DNA of 64,000 nucleotides from assembly GCA_051653605.1 (NCBI GenBank), contig JBOFWL010000022.1, positions 1 through 64,000 on the forward strand, read 5' to 3'. The position numbers and the translations under genes were made by a program. The DNA is from JBOFWL01 sp051653605 (GTDB lineage Bacteria > Spirochaetota > Brevinematia > Brevinematales > Brevinemataceae). Below are positions 44,598 through 53,917 of the stretch, one piece after another (the first letter of the stretch is position 1; each line of letters opens with the position of its first letter). The notes under the pieces were generated by a model, which did not search any database, was not told the DNA's origin, and saw only the letters and a list, made by a program, of their open reading frames with translations.

Positions 44598-46079
44598 CTA
44601 GGAAACTATTAGTTTCAAGATGTTTTCGGGGCTTTTTTCTTCAAAAGATAAGATCCCTTTCATTTTGCCCTCAGACATAACTAGAACACGATCACTAAGG
44701 CTTAATAATTCTGGCATATCTGAGGAAATTAAAATTACAGCAACACCCTTTCTTTTAAATTCGTTAATCATTGAATAAATTTCGCGGCGAGCTCCAATAT
44801 CAATTCCTCGAGTAGGTTCATCAAGAATAAGTACCATTGGCCCTGCCAGAAGAGCTCTAGCAAGAGCCACTTTTTGTTGGTTTCCCCCACTAAGTGTGCC
44901 TACATTATCATTTAAAGATGAGGCTTTAACAGATGTAAGGGAACAAAAATCATGGACAAGACTGTTCTCTTGTTTTTGATTAATATGACCAATTGAATTA
45001 CATAAAATATCCATCGAAGAAATGCTTGTATTATAAGCAATTGGAAAATTAATGAATAACCCATCGCCTTTTCGATCCTCAGAAACGTAAACAATTGAGT
45101 GTGCTAGGGCTTCTGAAGGCTTTTTGATAGAGATCTTTTTTCCTTTTATTAGCACAGAACCATTGCGGATTGGGGCGAGCCCATAAAGCATATGTGCTAG
45201 CGTAGTTCTTCCAGAACCCATTAGGCCACCAATACCAAGAATTTCCCCTTTCTGAAGGGTAAAATTTACATCTTTAACGTAGTCACCATAGAGATTTTCA
45301 ACAGTTAGATAATCTCCTCGAGGATCAACCTTAAGGTAAGGAAAAGGATCATTGATACTACGCCCAACCATAGCTTGTATAAGCTCGTCTTCAGAAAGAT
45401 CCGATGCAGAATATTCGCCGATAAAAGTTCCATCTCTAAGAACAGAAATATGATCGCATATACGGAAAATCTCTTGCATACGATGCGAAATATAAACTAT
45501 AGATGTTCCCTGACTCTTAAGCATTTCAATAACTGTAAAAATTTTCTCAATTTCATCCTTACTTAAGGCAGATGTAGGTTCATCCATTACCAAAATTTTA
45601 GCCTTTTTATGGAGGGCTTTAACAATCTCCACTAATTGCTGCTGCCCTATAGAAAGATCTCTGATAAAATCATAGGGTGAGATATCTAATCCTACTAATT
45701 TGAGAAGCTTGACTAACTGAGTATATTGGGCTTTATAGTCAATCGAGGCTCTTTTAACAATCTCACTACCAAGAAAAACATTATCCATGACTGTTAAATC
45801 TGGGAATAGATTGAGTTCCTGATGGATAACAATAACACCTAATTTTTCAGATTCTACTGTATTCTTAGGAGCATAAGGACTATCTTTAAATATCATTGTT
45901 CCTTCATCAGCACGTTCAATCCCTGCAAGAATTTTCATTAGGGTGGATTTTCCAGCTCCATTTTCACCCATGAGAGCCATAATTTTACCAGGGTAAATAT
46001 TAAGGCATACAGATTTTAATACTTTATTTGTGCCAAAGCTTTTAGAGATATTTTCCATACGAAGGATGGGTTTTTCCAC
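44598..46079 (-). CDS. rbsA: Ribose ABC transporter ATPase, two nucleotide-binding domains
   Basis: 493 residues. The first domain has Walker A GENGAGKST, signature LSIGQQQLVEIVKAL and Walker B ILVMDEPTSAL. The second has a degenerate Walker A (GLMGSGRTT), signature LSGGNQQKVALARAL and ILDEPTRGIDIG. This asymmetry is normal for sugar ATPases of the RbsA/MglA type. Confidence 0.96.
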   Translation of the reverse strand: MEKPILRMENISKSFGTNKVLKSVCLNIYPGKIMALMGENGAGKSTLMKILAGIERADEGTMIFKDSPYAPKNTVESEKLGVIVIHQELNLFPDLTVMDNVFLGSEIVKRASIDYKAQYTQLVKLLKLVGLDISPYDFIRDLSIGQQQLVEIVKALHKKAKILVMDEPTSALSKDEIEKIFTVIEMLKSQGTSIVYISHRMQEIFRICDHISVLRDGTFIGEYSASDLSEDELIQAMVGRSINDPFPYLKVDPRGDYLTVENLYGDYVKDVNFTLQKGEILGIGGLMGSGRTTLAHMLYGLAPIRNGSVLIKGKKISIKKPSEALAHSIVYVSEDRKGDGLFINFPIAYNTSISSMDILCNSIGHINQKQENSLVHDFCSLTSVKASSLNDNVGTLSGGNQQKVALARALLAGPMVLILDEPTRGIDIGARREIYSMINEFKRKGVAVILISSDMPELLSLSDRVLVMSEGKMKGILSFEEKSPENILKLIVS

Positions 46080-46088
46080 GGCGTCCCC

Positions 46089-46475
46089 CTAAAATGCTAC
46101 GTTAGCATGTAAAATAATATTAAAGTAGGGGGAACATTCCCCCGTTCGAATTACGGCTTTAGCTTGTGATGAGAGCTGTTTAAGTTGTTCATGAGGAATA
46201 GATTTTTTTGCTACTTGAGGTAATTTTTGACTGCATAATTTAAGGAAATCGTCCCCAGATTCGCTGGCTATTGTGTAAGATTCAACTGCCATTTCTGATA
46301 AAATAGCCTTCAAAGTTTGCTCAAAAGAGGGGATTCCTCGCATCAAGGCAAGATCAATGCAGGGAACTCCATTAGGGACAGGTAGCCCTGCATCACCTAT
46401 TACTATTGTATCTGTATGACCAAGCCGGGCTATTAGCCCTGATAATTCTGCATTCAATAATTCATTTTTTTTCAT
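46089..46475 (-). CDS. rbsD: D-ribose pyranase
   Basis: 128 residues, typical length. LGHTDTIVIGDAGLPVP contains the catalytic His and Asp. It interconverts ribopyranose and ribofuranose forms so the kinase receives its substrate. The start overlaps the rbsK stop by 14 bp. Confidence 0.94.
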   Translation of the reverse strand: MKKNELLNAELSGLIARLGHTDTIVIGDAGLPVPNGVPCIDLALMRGIPSFEQTLKAILSEMAVESYTIASESGDDFLKLCSQKLPQVAKKSIPHEQLKQLSSQAKAVIRTGECSPYFNIILHANVAF

Positions 46476-47376
46476 TTATCACCCCCTCAACCTCAGTTTC
46501 TGATCCAGCAGAACCAAAAGCCCCAACTCGCGTAACTCCAATAGACGCTGCAATTAAAGCATGTTGGATAGCTTGTTCTAGAGTTAGTCCCTTTGCTAAA
46601 TAAGCAGCAAAAGATCCAATGAAAGCATCTCCAGCACCTGTTGTATCAATAGCCTTAACTTTTGGAGCTACTAAAAATTGCATTTTATCACCCTCTAAAT
46701 AGCATGCTCCTCGGGCGCCCAGAGTTGTAATGATGCACTTAACACCTTTGCCGGAGAGGTGGAGCATCCCATTTAAGATACCTTCATCGGAGTCTGTATT
46801 TATTCCTGTTAGAAGAGAAAGCTCATGCTCGTTGGGGATTAAATAGTCTATTGATTTAAAAATTGATTGATCAATATCCATTGCTGGAGCAGGATTGAGA
46901 ATAACAGTTTTCCCTAAATCTTTTGCCTTTTGAGCAATAAATAAATTCGTATCTAGAGGAATTTCATGCTGGAGAACAATAATATCATGGTTTTGAATAA
47001 TATCCCAGTGTTTTTTTGCTTCGTCTACAGTGAAGTCATAATTAGCACCAGGCACAACAACAATTCGATTTTGACCCTCTTTTGAAACCTCAATCATAGC
47101 CAATCCTGTATGATGCTTAGATTGATGAATAATTAGATTTATCCCTAAGGCTTTTGCCGCTGTATTAATTTTTTTTGCATGAGCGTCTTCCCCCATAAAT
47201 CCCCAAAGTGTAGTAGATACACCTTGTAGGATAGCCCCCGATGCTTGATTTGCTCCTTTACCCCCGATATACTCATTATAATGCAGGCCTAGCAGAGTTT
47301 CTCCAGGATTGGGAAATCTATCTACACCAACAACGAGGTCCATATTGATGCTTCCTGCAACAAGAACTTTTTTCAT
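46462..47376 (-). CDS. rbsK: Ribokinase
   Basis: 304 residues of the PfkB family. It has VAGSINMDLVVGVDRFPNPGET at the N-terminus, NEYIGGKGANQASGA, and the catalytic motif DTTGAGDAFIGSFAAYLAKG near the C-terminus. It phosphorylates ribose to ribose-5-phosphate. It is first in the operon, 60 bp from the promoter. Confidence 0.95.
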   Translation of the reverse strand: MKKVLVAGSINMDLVVGVDRFPNPGETLLGLHYNEYIGGKGANQASGAILQGVSTTLWGFMGEDAHAKKINTAAKALGINLIIHQSKHHTGLAMIEVSKEGQNRIVVVPGANYDFTVDEAKKHWDIIQNHDIIVLQHEIPLDTNLFIAQKAKDLGKTVILNPAPAMDIDQSIFKSIDYLIPNEHELSLLTGINTDSDEGILNGMLHLSGKGVKCIITTLGARGACYLEGDKMQFLVAPKVKAIDTTGAGDAFIGSFAAYLAKGLTLEQAIQHALIAASIGVTRVGAFGSAGSETEVEGVINEKK

Positions 47377-47401
47377 AGAAACCCCTTGATTTTGTATTAT
47401 T

Positions 47402-47428
47402 TTTGTGTTAGATTAAGTATAACACAAA
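47402..47428. promoter_or_regulatory. Likely RbsR operator
   Basis: Perfect inverted repeat TTTGTGTTA/TAACACAAA with a 9-bp spacer, between the rbsK promoter and its start codon. It is larger than a normal CG-centred LacI site, which is unusual. Confidence 0.6.
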
Positions 47429-47439
47429 TGCTATAAGGT

Positions 47440-47467
47440 ATTATATTGTATAACAAAAAAAAGTCAA
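47440..47467 (-). promoter_or_regulatory. rbs operon promoter
   Basis: Minus-strand -35 TTGACT (47462-47467), 16 bp, -10 TATAAT (47440-47445). Confidence 0.75.
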
Positions 47468-47541
47468 TAGTATAGGGGTAATCCTTATATTATTTAATCA
47501 ATTCTTTATATTAAAATGAATTAAAATTATAGAGGATAGCG

Positions 47542-48459
47542 ATGACGATTCGCCAAATTGCCTCAAAAACGGGGCTATCAACAACAACAGTATGTAAAGC
47601 ATTGTCAAATCCACTCGCTGTACGCCCTGAAACTTGGCGTAAAATTGAGGAAGCTCAAGCAGAAGCTCCTTATTCACGACTAAATCGCATACAGATTGTG
47701 CTTCCAGACCTTAAGAACAACTTTTTTGCCGAGCTTCTCTCTGGTGCCATAGATAAGCTTTCTTCTGAAGGTTTATCACCTCAAGTATATCTTTCCTACG
47801 ATAACGCTCAAAAAGAAAAGGATATTTTTGATTCATTCAGTAATAGAAGTAGTGAAGGAATTATTTGGGTGCCTGCAGCGTATGGAGGAGCTCAAAATTT
47901 GCCTTCGGAGCTGCGCTCTCGTATTGTACTTGCAGACCGATGTTTTGAAGATGAACGTATTTTATTGAGGGTTTCTCTTGACAATCAGAATCTTGCATTT
48001 CAAGCGGTATCTCACCTGAAGAAGGTAGGTATTCATGATTTGTGTTTTCTGAATGGGCCTCAAGATTCCTATACAGCAGGTGAGAGGGCTTTAGGAGCAT
48101 TATCTGCTGATGATTCTATCACTATTTATTCAACAGACTTCTCTGATGAAAAAATTGCATATGATGTTGCTAACAAAGCTTTGGATGCGGGGAAATTTAA
48201 AGGTTATTTATTGGGAAATCAGACAATTGCTTTTGGCTTTTTTAGAGCAATTAAGGAGAGAAATATTTCTTGCCCACCTTGCATTATGTTTGATTACCCC
48301 CCTTATATTACGGTTTTCCCATCAACGATCTCTTATATTTCCTTGCCAGCTTATCAAATAGGCTTCACGGCAGCAACAATGCTTACAACTGCGAACCCTA
48401 GAACATTAAAAAAACAAAGCTCTATTATTCAAGGTAGTCTGCATTGGAGTTTTTTATAA
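47542..48459 (+). CDS. rbsR: LacI-family regulator, probable ribose repressor
   Basis: 305 residues, short for the family (about 330-340). Helix-turn-helix TIRQIASKTGLSTTTVCKALS is at the N-terminus, but the linker after it (EEAQAEAPYSRLNR) is shorter than usual and lacks a clear hinge helix. The sensor domain starts at IQIVLPDLKNNFFAELLSG, close in style to RbsR and RbsB. It is divergent from rbsK. The odd hinge fits the unusually wide operator at 47402-47428. Confidence 0.75.
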   Translation: MTIRQIASKTGLSTTTVCKALSNPLAVRPETWRKIEEAQAEAPYSRLNRIQIVLPDLKNNFFAELLSGAIDKLSSEGLSPQVYLSYDNAQKEKDIFDSFSNRSSEGIIWVPAAYGGAQNLPSELRSRIVLADRCFEDERILLRVSLDNQNLAFQAVSHLKKVGIHDLCFLNGPQDSYTAGERALGALSADDSITIYSTDFSDEKIAYDVANKALDAGKFKGYLLGNQTIAFGFFRAIKERNISCPPCIMFDYPPYITVFPSTISYISLPAYQIGFTAATMLTTANPRTLKKQSSIIQGSLHWSFL

Positions 48460-48868
48460 ATATGAATTTTTAAATATTGACGTGAAAAATCTACTATATC
48501 TAATTTTGCCCACCCGAGTGACCTACATAAGAGCGATCTAACTAAGTAGTCGGATATTGACTACTTTTGGAAAGATCTGAATGACGGCCCATTGTCTTGC
48601 TGATAATAGCGACTAGAAGCTCTTCTCGAAGCCTTATTTTTTTTGTAGCTTTTGAGCTGCTAAAGTTCTAGGATTTCTTTATCGGAGAACCCTATATCAG
48701 TATATTCGAGCATGTTAGGGGGGTAATTAAAAATCCTCCAAGATAATGGAGGACAGAAATTTAAAAAGAAAACGGAGCCTTTCCTGAGCGATCTCGGTGA
48801 TTATTGCAACTTTGATTGCTTTCCGAGAGAGGAGTGGCTCCTAACTATAATGATATTCTAGCATTTTT
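48460..48868. other. Intergenic region with hairpins
   Basis: About 410 bp. Inverted repeats include AGTAGTC/GACTACT near 48545-48565, TCCTCCA/TGGAGGA near 48736-48755 and a larger broken hairpin at 48774-48842. No gene is seen. Confidence 0.5.
48774..48842. repeat. Long imperfect hairpin
   Basis: GGAGCC, TCCT and TCTCGG on the left pair in order with CCGAGA, AGGA and GGCTCC on the right, with internal loops. It lies just past the 3' end of the nuclease gene. It could be a terminator-like RNA structure or the end of a lost element. Confidence 0.4.
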
Positions 48869-49537
48869 TTAAGAAAAAGTCAAGAATTTTGTGTATTTTT
48901 TTAAACGTTTGAGGAACTTATTAGTCAATCTTCGGCATTTTAAGCGATTATGATGGAAGAGGTCGTTGAGTTTTTTGAACTCACTTTGTTTTAGCGCATC
49001 CATGCTTGTTTTACTAGGGCTAGATTTATCAAAAACATGCCCATACCACCGCAGGGAGTAGAATAAAAACTCTCGTCTTGTATTTTCAGAATATAATTTG
49101 CGAGCGGCCGGGGTCAAGAACATATTTCGAGGCTTAGGAAAATAATATAAGCTTTTGTGGGTGATCCGTTCTGGGCTTCTATACGTGCATATATCGTCAT
49201 CGTTGATAAAAGCGTAGCCAACATATTCAGGGAGATCCCCGATGGCTCTACGATGGCGAGGAGTATCTGCAAGCACTACAAATACATAGTCACTTTTTTT
49301 AGCATAGGCTTTTATTTGTTTAATGTCTAAAGTATCTGTTTCTGTTTTTACTTCTACGGCACAAAATAGGCGTTCTCTATTTGTGATGGAGCGTAAACCA
49401 AGGTAGAGATCAGGTCGTTTCCTGCCAAAGCTATATTCATTCAGTACGAAAGCAACACGGCATTCGGGTAGGAGCATTGTTGAAAATTTCAGCATGTATT
49501 CTTTTAATTGAGATTCTTTGACGTTAACTCTTGCCAT
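48869..49537 (-). CDS. Predicted PD-(D/E)XK nuclease
   Basis: 222 residues. The core pattern is RPDLYLGL with D43, then AVEVKTET with E62 and K64, then a helix and the strand DYVFVVLAD, as in PD-(D/E)XK nucleases that handle DNA. The C-terminal 70 residues are strongly basic (KCRRLTNKFLKRLKKY). No methyltransferase or partner gene is adjacent, so it is a lone enzyme. It may be a repair or defence nuclease or a restriction-gene orphan; I cannot tell which. Confidence 0.65.
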   Translation of the reverse strand: MARVNVKESQLKEYMLKFSTMLLPECRVAFVLNEYSFGRKRPDLYLGLRSITNRERLFCAVEVKTETDTLDIKQIKAYAKKSDYVFVVLADTPRHRRAIGDLPEYVGYAFINDDDICTYRSPERITHKSLYYFPKPRNMFLTPAARKLYSENTRREFLFYSLRWYGHVFDKSSPSKTSMDALKQSEFKKLNDLFHHNRLKCRRLTNKFLKRLKKYTKFLTFS

Positions 49538-49631
49538 ATAACCTCTCTTTTATTCAAGTATTATAACACAGTAGGGATTATTCTTCACATTTTGAAACAA
49601 TCTATATCACCATAGATAAAAAGACAAAATA

Positions 49632-49658
49632 AAGCCCCCAGCTATAAACTGAGGGCTT
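49632..49658 (-). terminator. Terminator of the nagA-agaS-kbaZ unit
   Basis: AAGCCCCCAG/CTGAGGGCTT with loop CTATAAA, nearly identical to 18698-18726. Confidence 0.7.
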
Positions 49659-49677
49659 ATATTAATAATATAGTAGA

Positions 49678-50811
49678 CTATAAAGAACCTCTAAAATAGG
49701 TTGCATTGAGAGACAGGGAACACTCATCTAGTAGAGAAAAATCGGCTGAAGCCCCTTTACAGAGATGACCCACCTGAGATTCTTTATTTAAGGCTTTGGC
49801 TGGAGCATAGGTGTAAGATTCAATTGCCTCTTTTAGGGTGAAATCACAATGATTTACAAGATTTTGGATACACTCAATAGGTGTTATCATTGATCCAGCT
49901 AGACCACCATAATCGCCAACGCATTGATTTTTCTCGTCAATATGTACCCACTGAAATCCAAGCTTAAATTTTTTAAGAGATGTCCCCATTGCAACAATTC
50001 CATCGGTAATACTAATTAATTTATCTCCAAGAAGACGATGGGCGAGTTTGACAGACTCAAAATCAGAATGGTTTCCGTCTGGAATGATAGAACTGGAAAT
50101 TTTATCGCTGGTAAGCAATGCTCCTACCACATTAGGCTCTCGAGAAGAGAAGCGACTCATTCCATTATAAAGATGAGTACCTAATGTTGCTCCATAGCGT
50201 TCAGCACTTCGTACATCAGCAAGAGTGCCATTTGTATGGGCTACGGAAACCTTAATCCCATGAGAGGATAAACGATAAATATAGTCCATTGGAGCCACTT
50301 CTGGAGACAAAGAAACAATAGCCGTTCGAGATTGATGAATAATTTGGTCGATTATTTCTGGCGATAATACACGTAAGAGGTCTGGATTGTGGGCCCCTTT
50401 GTGCTCAAAAGAGAACATAGGCCCTTCAATATGAAGCCCTAAACAGCCTAGTTTGGGAAAATCATCTGAAAGAGAAAGAGCAAGTGCTTTTTTGATATCA
50501 TCGTCGGTACTGGTAATAAGAGTAGGGCAGAAAGAAGTACATCCAAAAGAACGTAGTGTTGTTGCCATTTGTTTGAGGGTATCAATATGAAGCCCTTCGC
50601 CATAGAAGTCGGCACCTCCAGCTCCATTAACTTGAATATCAACAAAACCAGGAATAACTGTTAAATTGGTTTGTTGTAGTTTAATACTGGGGTATTTTTC
50701 AAGTAAAGAAGTATCACCTATATCAAGAACAATCCCATTATCCCAAATAATAACACCATTATTGAGGATCTGAGTGCCCGTAAAAATTCTAGGGCTTTGA
50801 AGAGCGTTCAT
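49678..50811 (-). CDS. nagA: N-acetylglucosamine/galactosamine-6-phosphate deacetylase
   Basis: 377 residues, amidohydrolase fold. PGFVDIQVNG at 54-63, the metal ligand E129 in LHIEGP, H192 and H213, and the catalytic D270 in SITDG are all in place. It removes acetate from the amino sugar phosphate delivered by the PTS encoded divergently. With agaS next to it, GalNAc-6-P (AgaA role) is at least as likely as GlcNAc-6-P. Confidence 0.92.
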   Translation of the reverse strand: MNALQSPRIFTGTQILNNGVIIWDNGIVLDIGDTSLLEKYPSIKLQQTNLTVIPGFVDIQVNGAGGADFYGEGLHIDTLKQMATTLRSFGCTSFCPTLITSTDDDIKKALALSLSDDFPKLGCLGLHIEGPMFSFEHKGAHNPDLLRVLSPEIIDQIIHQSRTAIVSLSPEVAPMDYIYRLSSHGIKVSVAHTNGTLADVRSAERYGATLGTHLYNGMSRFSSREPNVVGALLTSDKISSSIIPDGNHSDFESVKLAHRLLGDKLISITDGIVAMGTSLKKFKLGFQWVHIDEKNQCVGDYGGLAGSMITPIECIQNLVNHCDFTLKEAIESYTYAPAKALNKESQVGHLCKGASADFSLLDECSLSLNATYFRGSL

Positions 50812-50820
50812 AATTTCTCC

Positions 50821-51960
50821 TTAAGCAAAGGGGTAGATAGTTACTCCCTGAACAACACGGTTAATCGTTCCAGAAGAGCTTGGCGCATCAGGACTTAACT
50901 CAACAGCAAGACTTTTAAATAATCCCAGTAGTTGGAAGACAGGAATTGCAAGAAAAACATTGAAACAGTCACATAGTTTTGGCGTTTCAATTGCTAAAAG
51001 ATTAGGTAGATCAAGTTTAGAAGAACCCTCGCCAACAACAATAAATCCAGAGCCTTGCTTTTTGTTTTTCATTTCATTAAGGAGATCAATCTCATAAGAA
51101 CGAATATACTCGTCAGAAGAAAGAATTGCAAACACTAGGGTATTTTTTGTTGTAAATACTTGTGGCCCATGACGAACGCCTAAGAAACTATCAATACGAG
51201 TAGCTACTTTACCATCAGTCATCTCAATCATTTTAAGGTGTGCTTCGGTAAGAACTCCTTTTGCGTCGTTTGTACCTAAGAATTGTACACGATCAATTTT
51301 TTGATCAACCACCATAGAGGCAATTTTGTCAGGAAATTGGTCTAAAATCTGGGTGATACACTCTGATATTACGCGGGTTCTTTCAAGGCCTTTATCTGTT
51401 GGAACGCCAATAAGTACAGATGCAAGGACCATTGACGAAAAAGAGCTCGTCATTACTAAAGAAACATCATTAGTTTCTTCGGGAAGTAATATAACGTAGG
51501 TGTTTTTATCTGCTGATTTAGCTAAATTCCCATCTTTATTACAAGTAATAATAAGATGTTTTGTTGAAGGACAGATTTTTTTAATGAGATCCACTGATGC
51601 AACGGATTCTGGGCTATTACCTGAGCGGGCAAAAGAAATCATTAAGGCAGGGTGATTGGGAATATTAAATTTTCCAGGATTAGTAACAATATCTGTTGTG
51701 GGCGCATTGATTACACGGCGTGAAGTGTGTTTCGTCAAGGCTTGGATAACGCTTTGTCCAACAAATTCAGAAGAACCAGCTCCTGAAACGATAATGGGTC
51801 GATTAATATCAGCAAGAGCCTCACTAAGAAAAGCTTTTAAAGCTTCATCTTTTAAGACAATTTCTGCCGTTTTTAACCAACAAGATGGTTGTTGTAAGAT
51901 TTCTCGGAGAGTGTGTTGGTAACGTTGGTCGTTTGGTTGGGATTTAATTTGATTCCACAT
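50821..51960 (-). CDS. agaS: Galactosamine-6-phosphate deaminase/isomerase, SIS domains (AgaS)
   Basis: 379 residues with two SIS domains: IVSGAGSSEFVGQSV and ISFARSGNSPESVASV in the first, and FLGTNDAKGVLTEAHLKMIEMT with FLGVRHGPQ in the second. AgaS turns galactosamine-6-phosphate into tagatose-6-phosphate and ammonia. The C-terminus APSSSGTINRVVQGVTIYP is typical. It sits between the deacetylase and kbaZ. Confidence 0.88.
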   Translation of the reverse strand: MWNQIKSQPNDQRYQHTLREILQQPSCWLKTAEIVLKDEALKAFLSEALADINRPIIVSGAGSSEFVGQSVIQALTKHTSRRVINAPTTDIVTNPGKFNIPNHPALMISFARSGNSPESVASVDLIKKICPSTKHLIITCNKDGNLAKSADKNTYVILLPEETNDVSLVMTSSFSSMVLASVLIGVPTDKGLERTRVISECITQILDQFPDKIASMVVDQKIDRVQFLGTNDAKGVLTEAHLKMIEMTDGKVATRIDSFLGVRHGPQVFTTKNTLVFAILSSDEYIRSYEIDLLNEMKNKKQGSGFIVVGEGSSKLDLPNLLAIETPKLCDCFNVFLAIPVFQLLGLFKSLAVELSPDAPSSSGTINRVVQGVTIYPFA

Positions 51961-51961
51961 A

Positions 51962-53227
51962 TTAGCCTCTTGTTGCTTGATAGTATTTGTTTATAATTCG
52001 TTCTACAGAAAGGATTAAGATATCTTGAGCAGAGAAATTAGATCGTTGATCGGTAACATCTAATACCCAAGGAAGATACTGTGAGATCATCGCATAGTTG
52101 AGATTTGAATCCCATTGAGATATTGCAGTTGCCACAGCCTCGGTTAAGATAGGGCTTGCCCAGTAGTAACGAATACGGTCGCTAAGGCTGAAAATGCGTT
52201 TATAGCCTAGTTCTGCTTCGGTATCTTGATAGTAGTCTTTCCAATAATTAGGATGGGTGACCATTTCTTTTTCAATTAATGCTCGAAGGCTTTTATGATT
52301 GGGATTACGTTCTTTATCGATCATATCGAGGGCAAGAAGAGCCTCTCTCCAAGCAAATGTGAGTTCTGGGCCAACTTTTAAGATCGCAAAGTGGTCGTTA
52401 ACGAGATCTTTCAGACCTGTTTGGGTTTGATAGTCGGTTGAGTGGGCTTCAAATACCATTTGAGGGTGATGTTCCAATGCTTTAAATAGGCCACTTGCCT
52501 GATTTTTTGTATAGGGAGCAACAAATTCGTCCCCAAATTCTACTCCAGGTTGAACAACTAAGCCATGAACACGTTGCCAAACATGATCAAGCCCTTTATC
52601 AACAAGATGTTTATTTATAATGGAGATCGTCGCATCAACTTCGCTTAATGGAGTTACCATTACGTGATCTTCAAACTCTTGTGCCCCACCTGGTACAGGA
52701 ACTTCAGTTCCTACAATATAAAAAAGAGAATCAGAATTACCAAATAGCTTAGAGGCGGTCTCCTCGGCTACTTTTATCATTTCAGCAGTGCGAAGAGCAA
52801 TATTTTCAACGGAGAGAGGGGTGGTGTCATCTGCACAAGCCATACTAGGGTCTATATGTAATTTGGTATACCCTGCTTTAACATACTCTTGAATAAGGAT
52901 TAAGCTTTTTTCCATTGCTTGAGCAGAGGGGAGTTTTTTCCAAACATTAGGCCCTAAATGGTCGCCAGCTAGAACATAGGAGTCTTCTGAAATACCATAT
53001 TCGCCTGCAATATCACGAACCATTTTGGCAAAATCTGCGGGTTTCATACCCGTGTATCCCCCATCTTGGTTGACTTGTTGCACCGTGCTCTCTATAGAAA
53101 AACGGGCTGTAGGATTTTTTTTGAGATAGGAAAAAGCCGCCTTGATAACGTCTTTGTGGGCAGAACAAATACAGATTAAAGCTTCGTGTCCTTGTTTTCG
53201 GTTAGTTGAAATAATTTCTTTTATCAC
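51962..53227 (-). CDS. kbaZ: Tagatose-1,6-bisphosphate aldolase subunit KbaZ/GatZ
   Basis: 421 residues with a GTG start after AGGAG. Marks are the N-terminal EALICICSAHKDVI, DHLGPNVWKKLP, KLHIDPSMACADD and EVPVPGGAQE. In E. coli this protein stabilises the catalytic class II subunit KbaY/GatY. No kbaY gene and no tagatose-6-phosphate kinase gene are in the window, so these steps are encoded elsewhere or this protein acts differently here. Confidence 0.9.
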   Translation of the reverse strand: MIKEIISTNRKQGHEALICICSAHKDVIKAAFSYLKKNPTARFSIESTVQQVNQDGGYTGMKPADFAKMVRDIAGEYGISEDSYVLAGDHLGPNVWKKLPSAQAMEKSLILIQEYVKAGYTKLHIDPSMACADDTTPLSVENIALRTAEMIKVAEETASKLFGNSDSLFYIVGTEVPVPGGAQEFEDHVMVTPLSEVDATISIINKHLVDKGLDHVWQRVHGLVVQPGVEFGDEFVAPYTKNQASGLFKALEHHPQMVFEAHSTDYQTQTGLKDLVNDHFAILKVGPELTFAWREALLALDMIDKERNPNHKSLRALIEKEMVTHPNYWKDYYQDTEAELGYKRIFSLSDRIRYYWASPILTEAVATAISQWDSNLNYAMISQYLPWVLDVTDQRSNFSAQDILILSVERIINKYYQATRG

Positions 53228-53256
53228 GATTTTCTCCTAGGGTATACTATTCGCTA

Positions 53257-53285
53257 ATTATAGAGTATTTTTTATTATCATTCAA
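53257..53285 (-). promoter_or_regulatory. kbaZ-agaS-nagA promoter
   Basis: Minus-strand -35 TTGAAT (53280-53285), 17 bp, -10 TATAAT (53257-53262). Confidence 0.65.
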
Positions 53286-53364
53286 TCTTATTTAGAGAGT
53301 TTTTTAAAAATTAACAAATCACTATACTAAAAAGTTGTAAATATAAAAGATTTTTATACTATGA

Positions 53365-53392
53365 TTGACTTATTGTTATCTTCGACTATAAT
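53365..53392 (+). promoter_or_regulatory. PTS operon promoter
   Basis: -35 TTGACT (53365-53370), 16 bp, -10 TATAAT (53387-53392). An ATG at 53395 would lie at the transcription start, so translation begins at 53425. Confidence 0.75.
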
Positions 53393-53424
53393 GAATGAAA
53401 ATACACTATCAGGGGGAGTTATAC

Positions 53425-53907
53425 ATGCCTAACATTAAATGGATTCGTATTGATAATCGTTTAGTTCATGGTCAAGTTGCAACATCGTGGATTCAGCACA
53501 CGCAGGCAAATCTTGTTTTGGTTGCTAACGATAACGTTGCTGGAAGTGAAATGAGACAGGGACTAATGGAATCCATTATTCCAGCACATGTCCAATCTCG
53601 CTTTTTTACTCTTCAAAAAACAGCTGAAGTTATTCATAAGGCTAGTGACTCTCAACATATTCTTCTTGTGATAGAAAATCCTATTGATGCGTTATGGCTT
53701 GTTAAAAATGGGGTGCCAATTCCGCATATTAATATCGGAAATATGCATGGGGGAGAAGGTAAGGTAATGCTTGCAAAGGCAGCTTATGCTTCTTCAGAGG
53801 AATTGACTGCATTAAAAGAATTAGTAAGCCTTGGCGTTACTATTGAGTTCCAACAGCTTCCCACGGATTCTGTTATCAAATTAAACGAAGTAATTCAAAA
53901 ACATTAG
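53425..53907 (+). CDS. PTS mannose-family EIIB (galactosamine/GalNAc type)
   Basis: 160 residues from the ATG at 53425 (AGGGGGA upstream; promoter excludes 53395). The phosphorylated His15 lies in IDNRLVHGQVATSW. It passes phosphate from EIIA to the incoming sugar. First of four PTS genes, divergent from the amino-sugar catabolic genes, which suggests GalNAc or galactosamine as substrate. Confidence 0.92.
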   Translation: MPNIKWIRIDNRLVHGQVATSWIQHTQANLVLVANDNVAGSEMRQGLMESIIPAHVQSRFFTLQKTAEVIHKASDSQHILLVIENPIDALWLVKNGVPIPHINIGNMHGGEGKVMLAKAAYASSEELTALKELVSLGVTIEFQQLPTDSVIKLNEVIQKH

Positions 53908-53917
53908 TAGAGTACTT

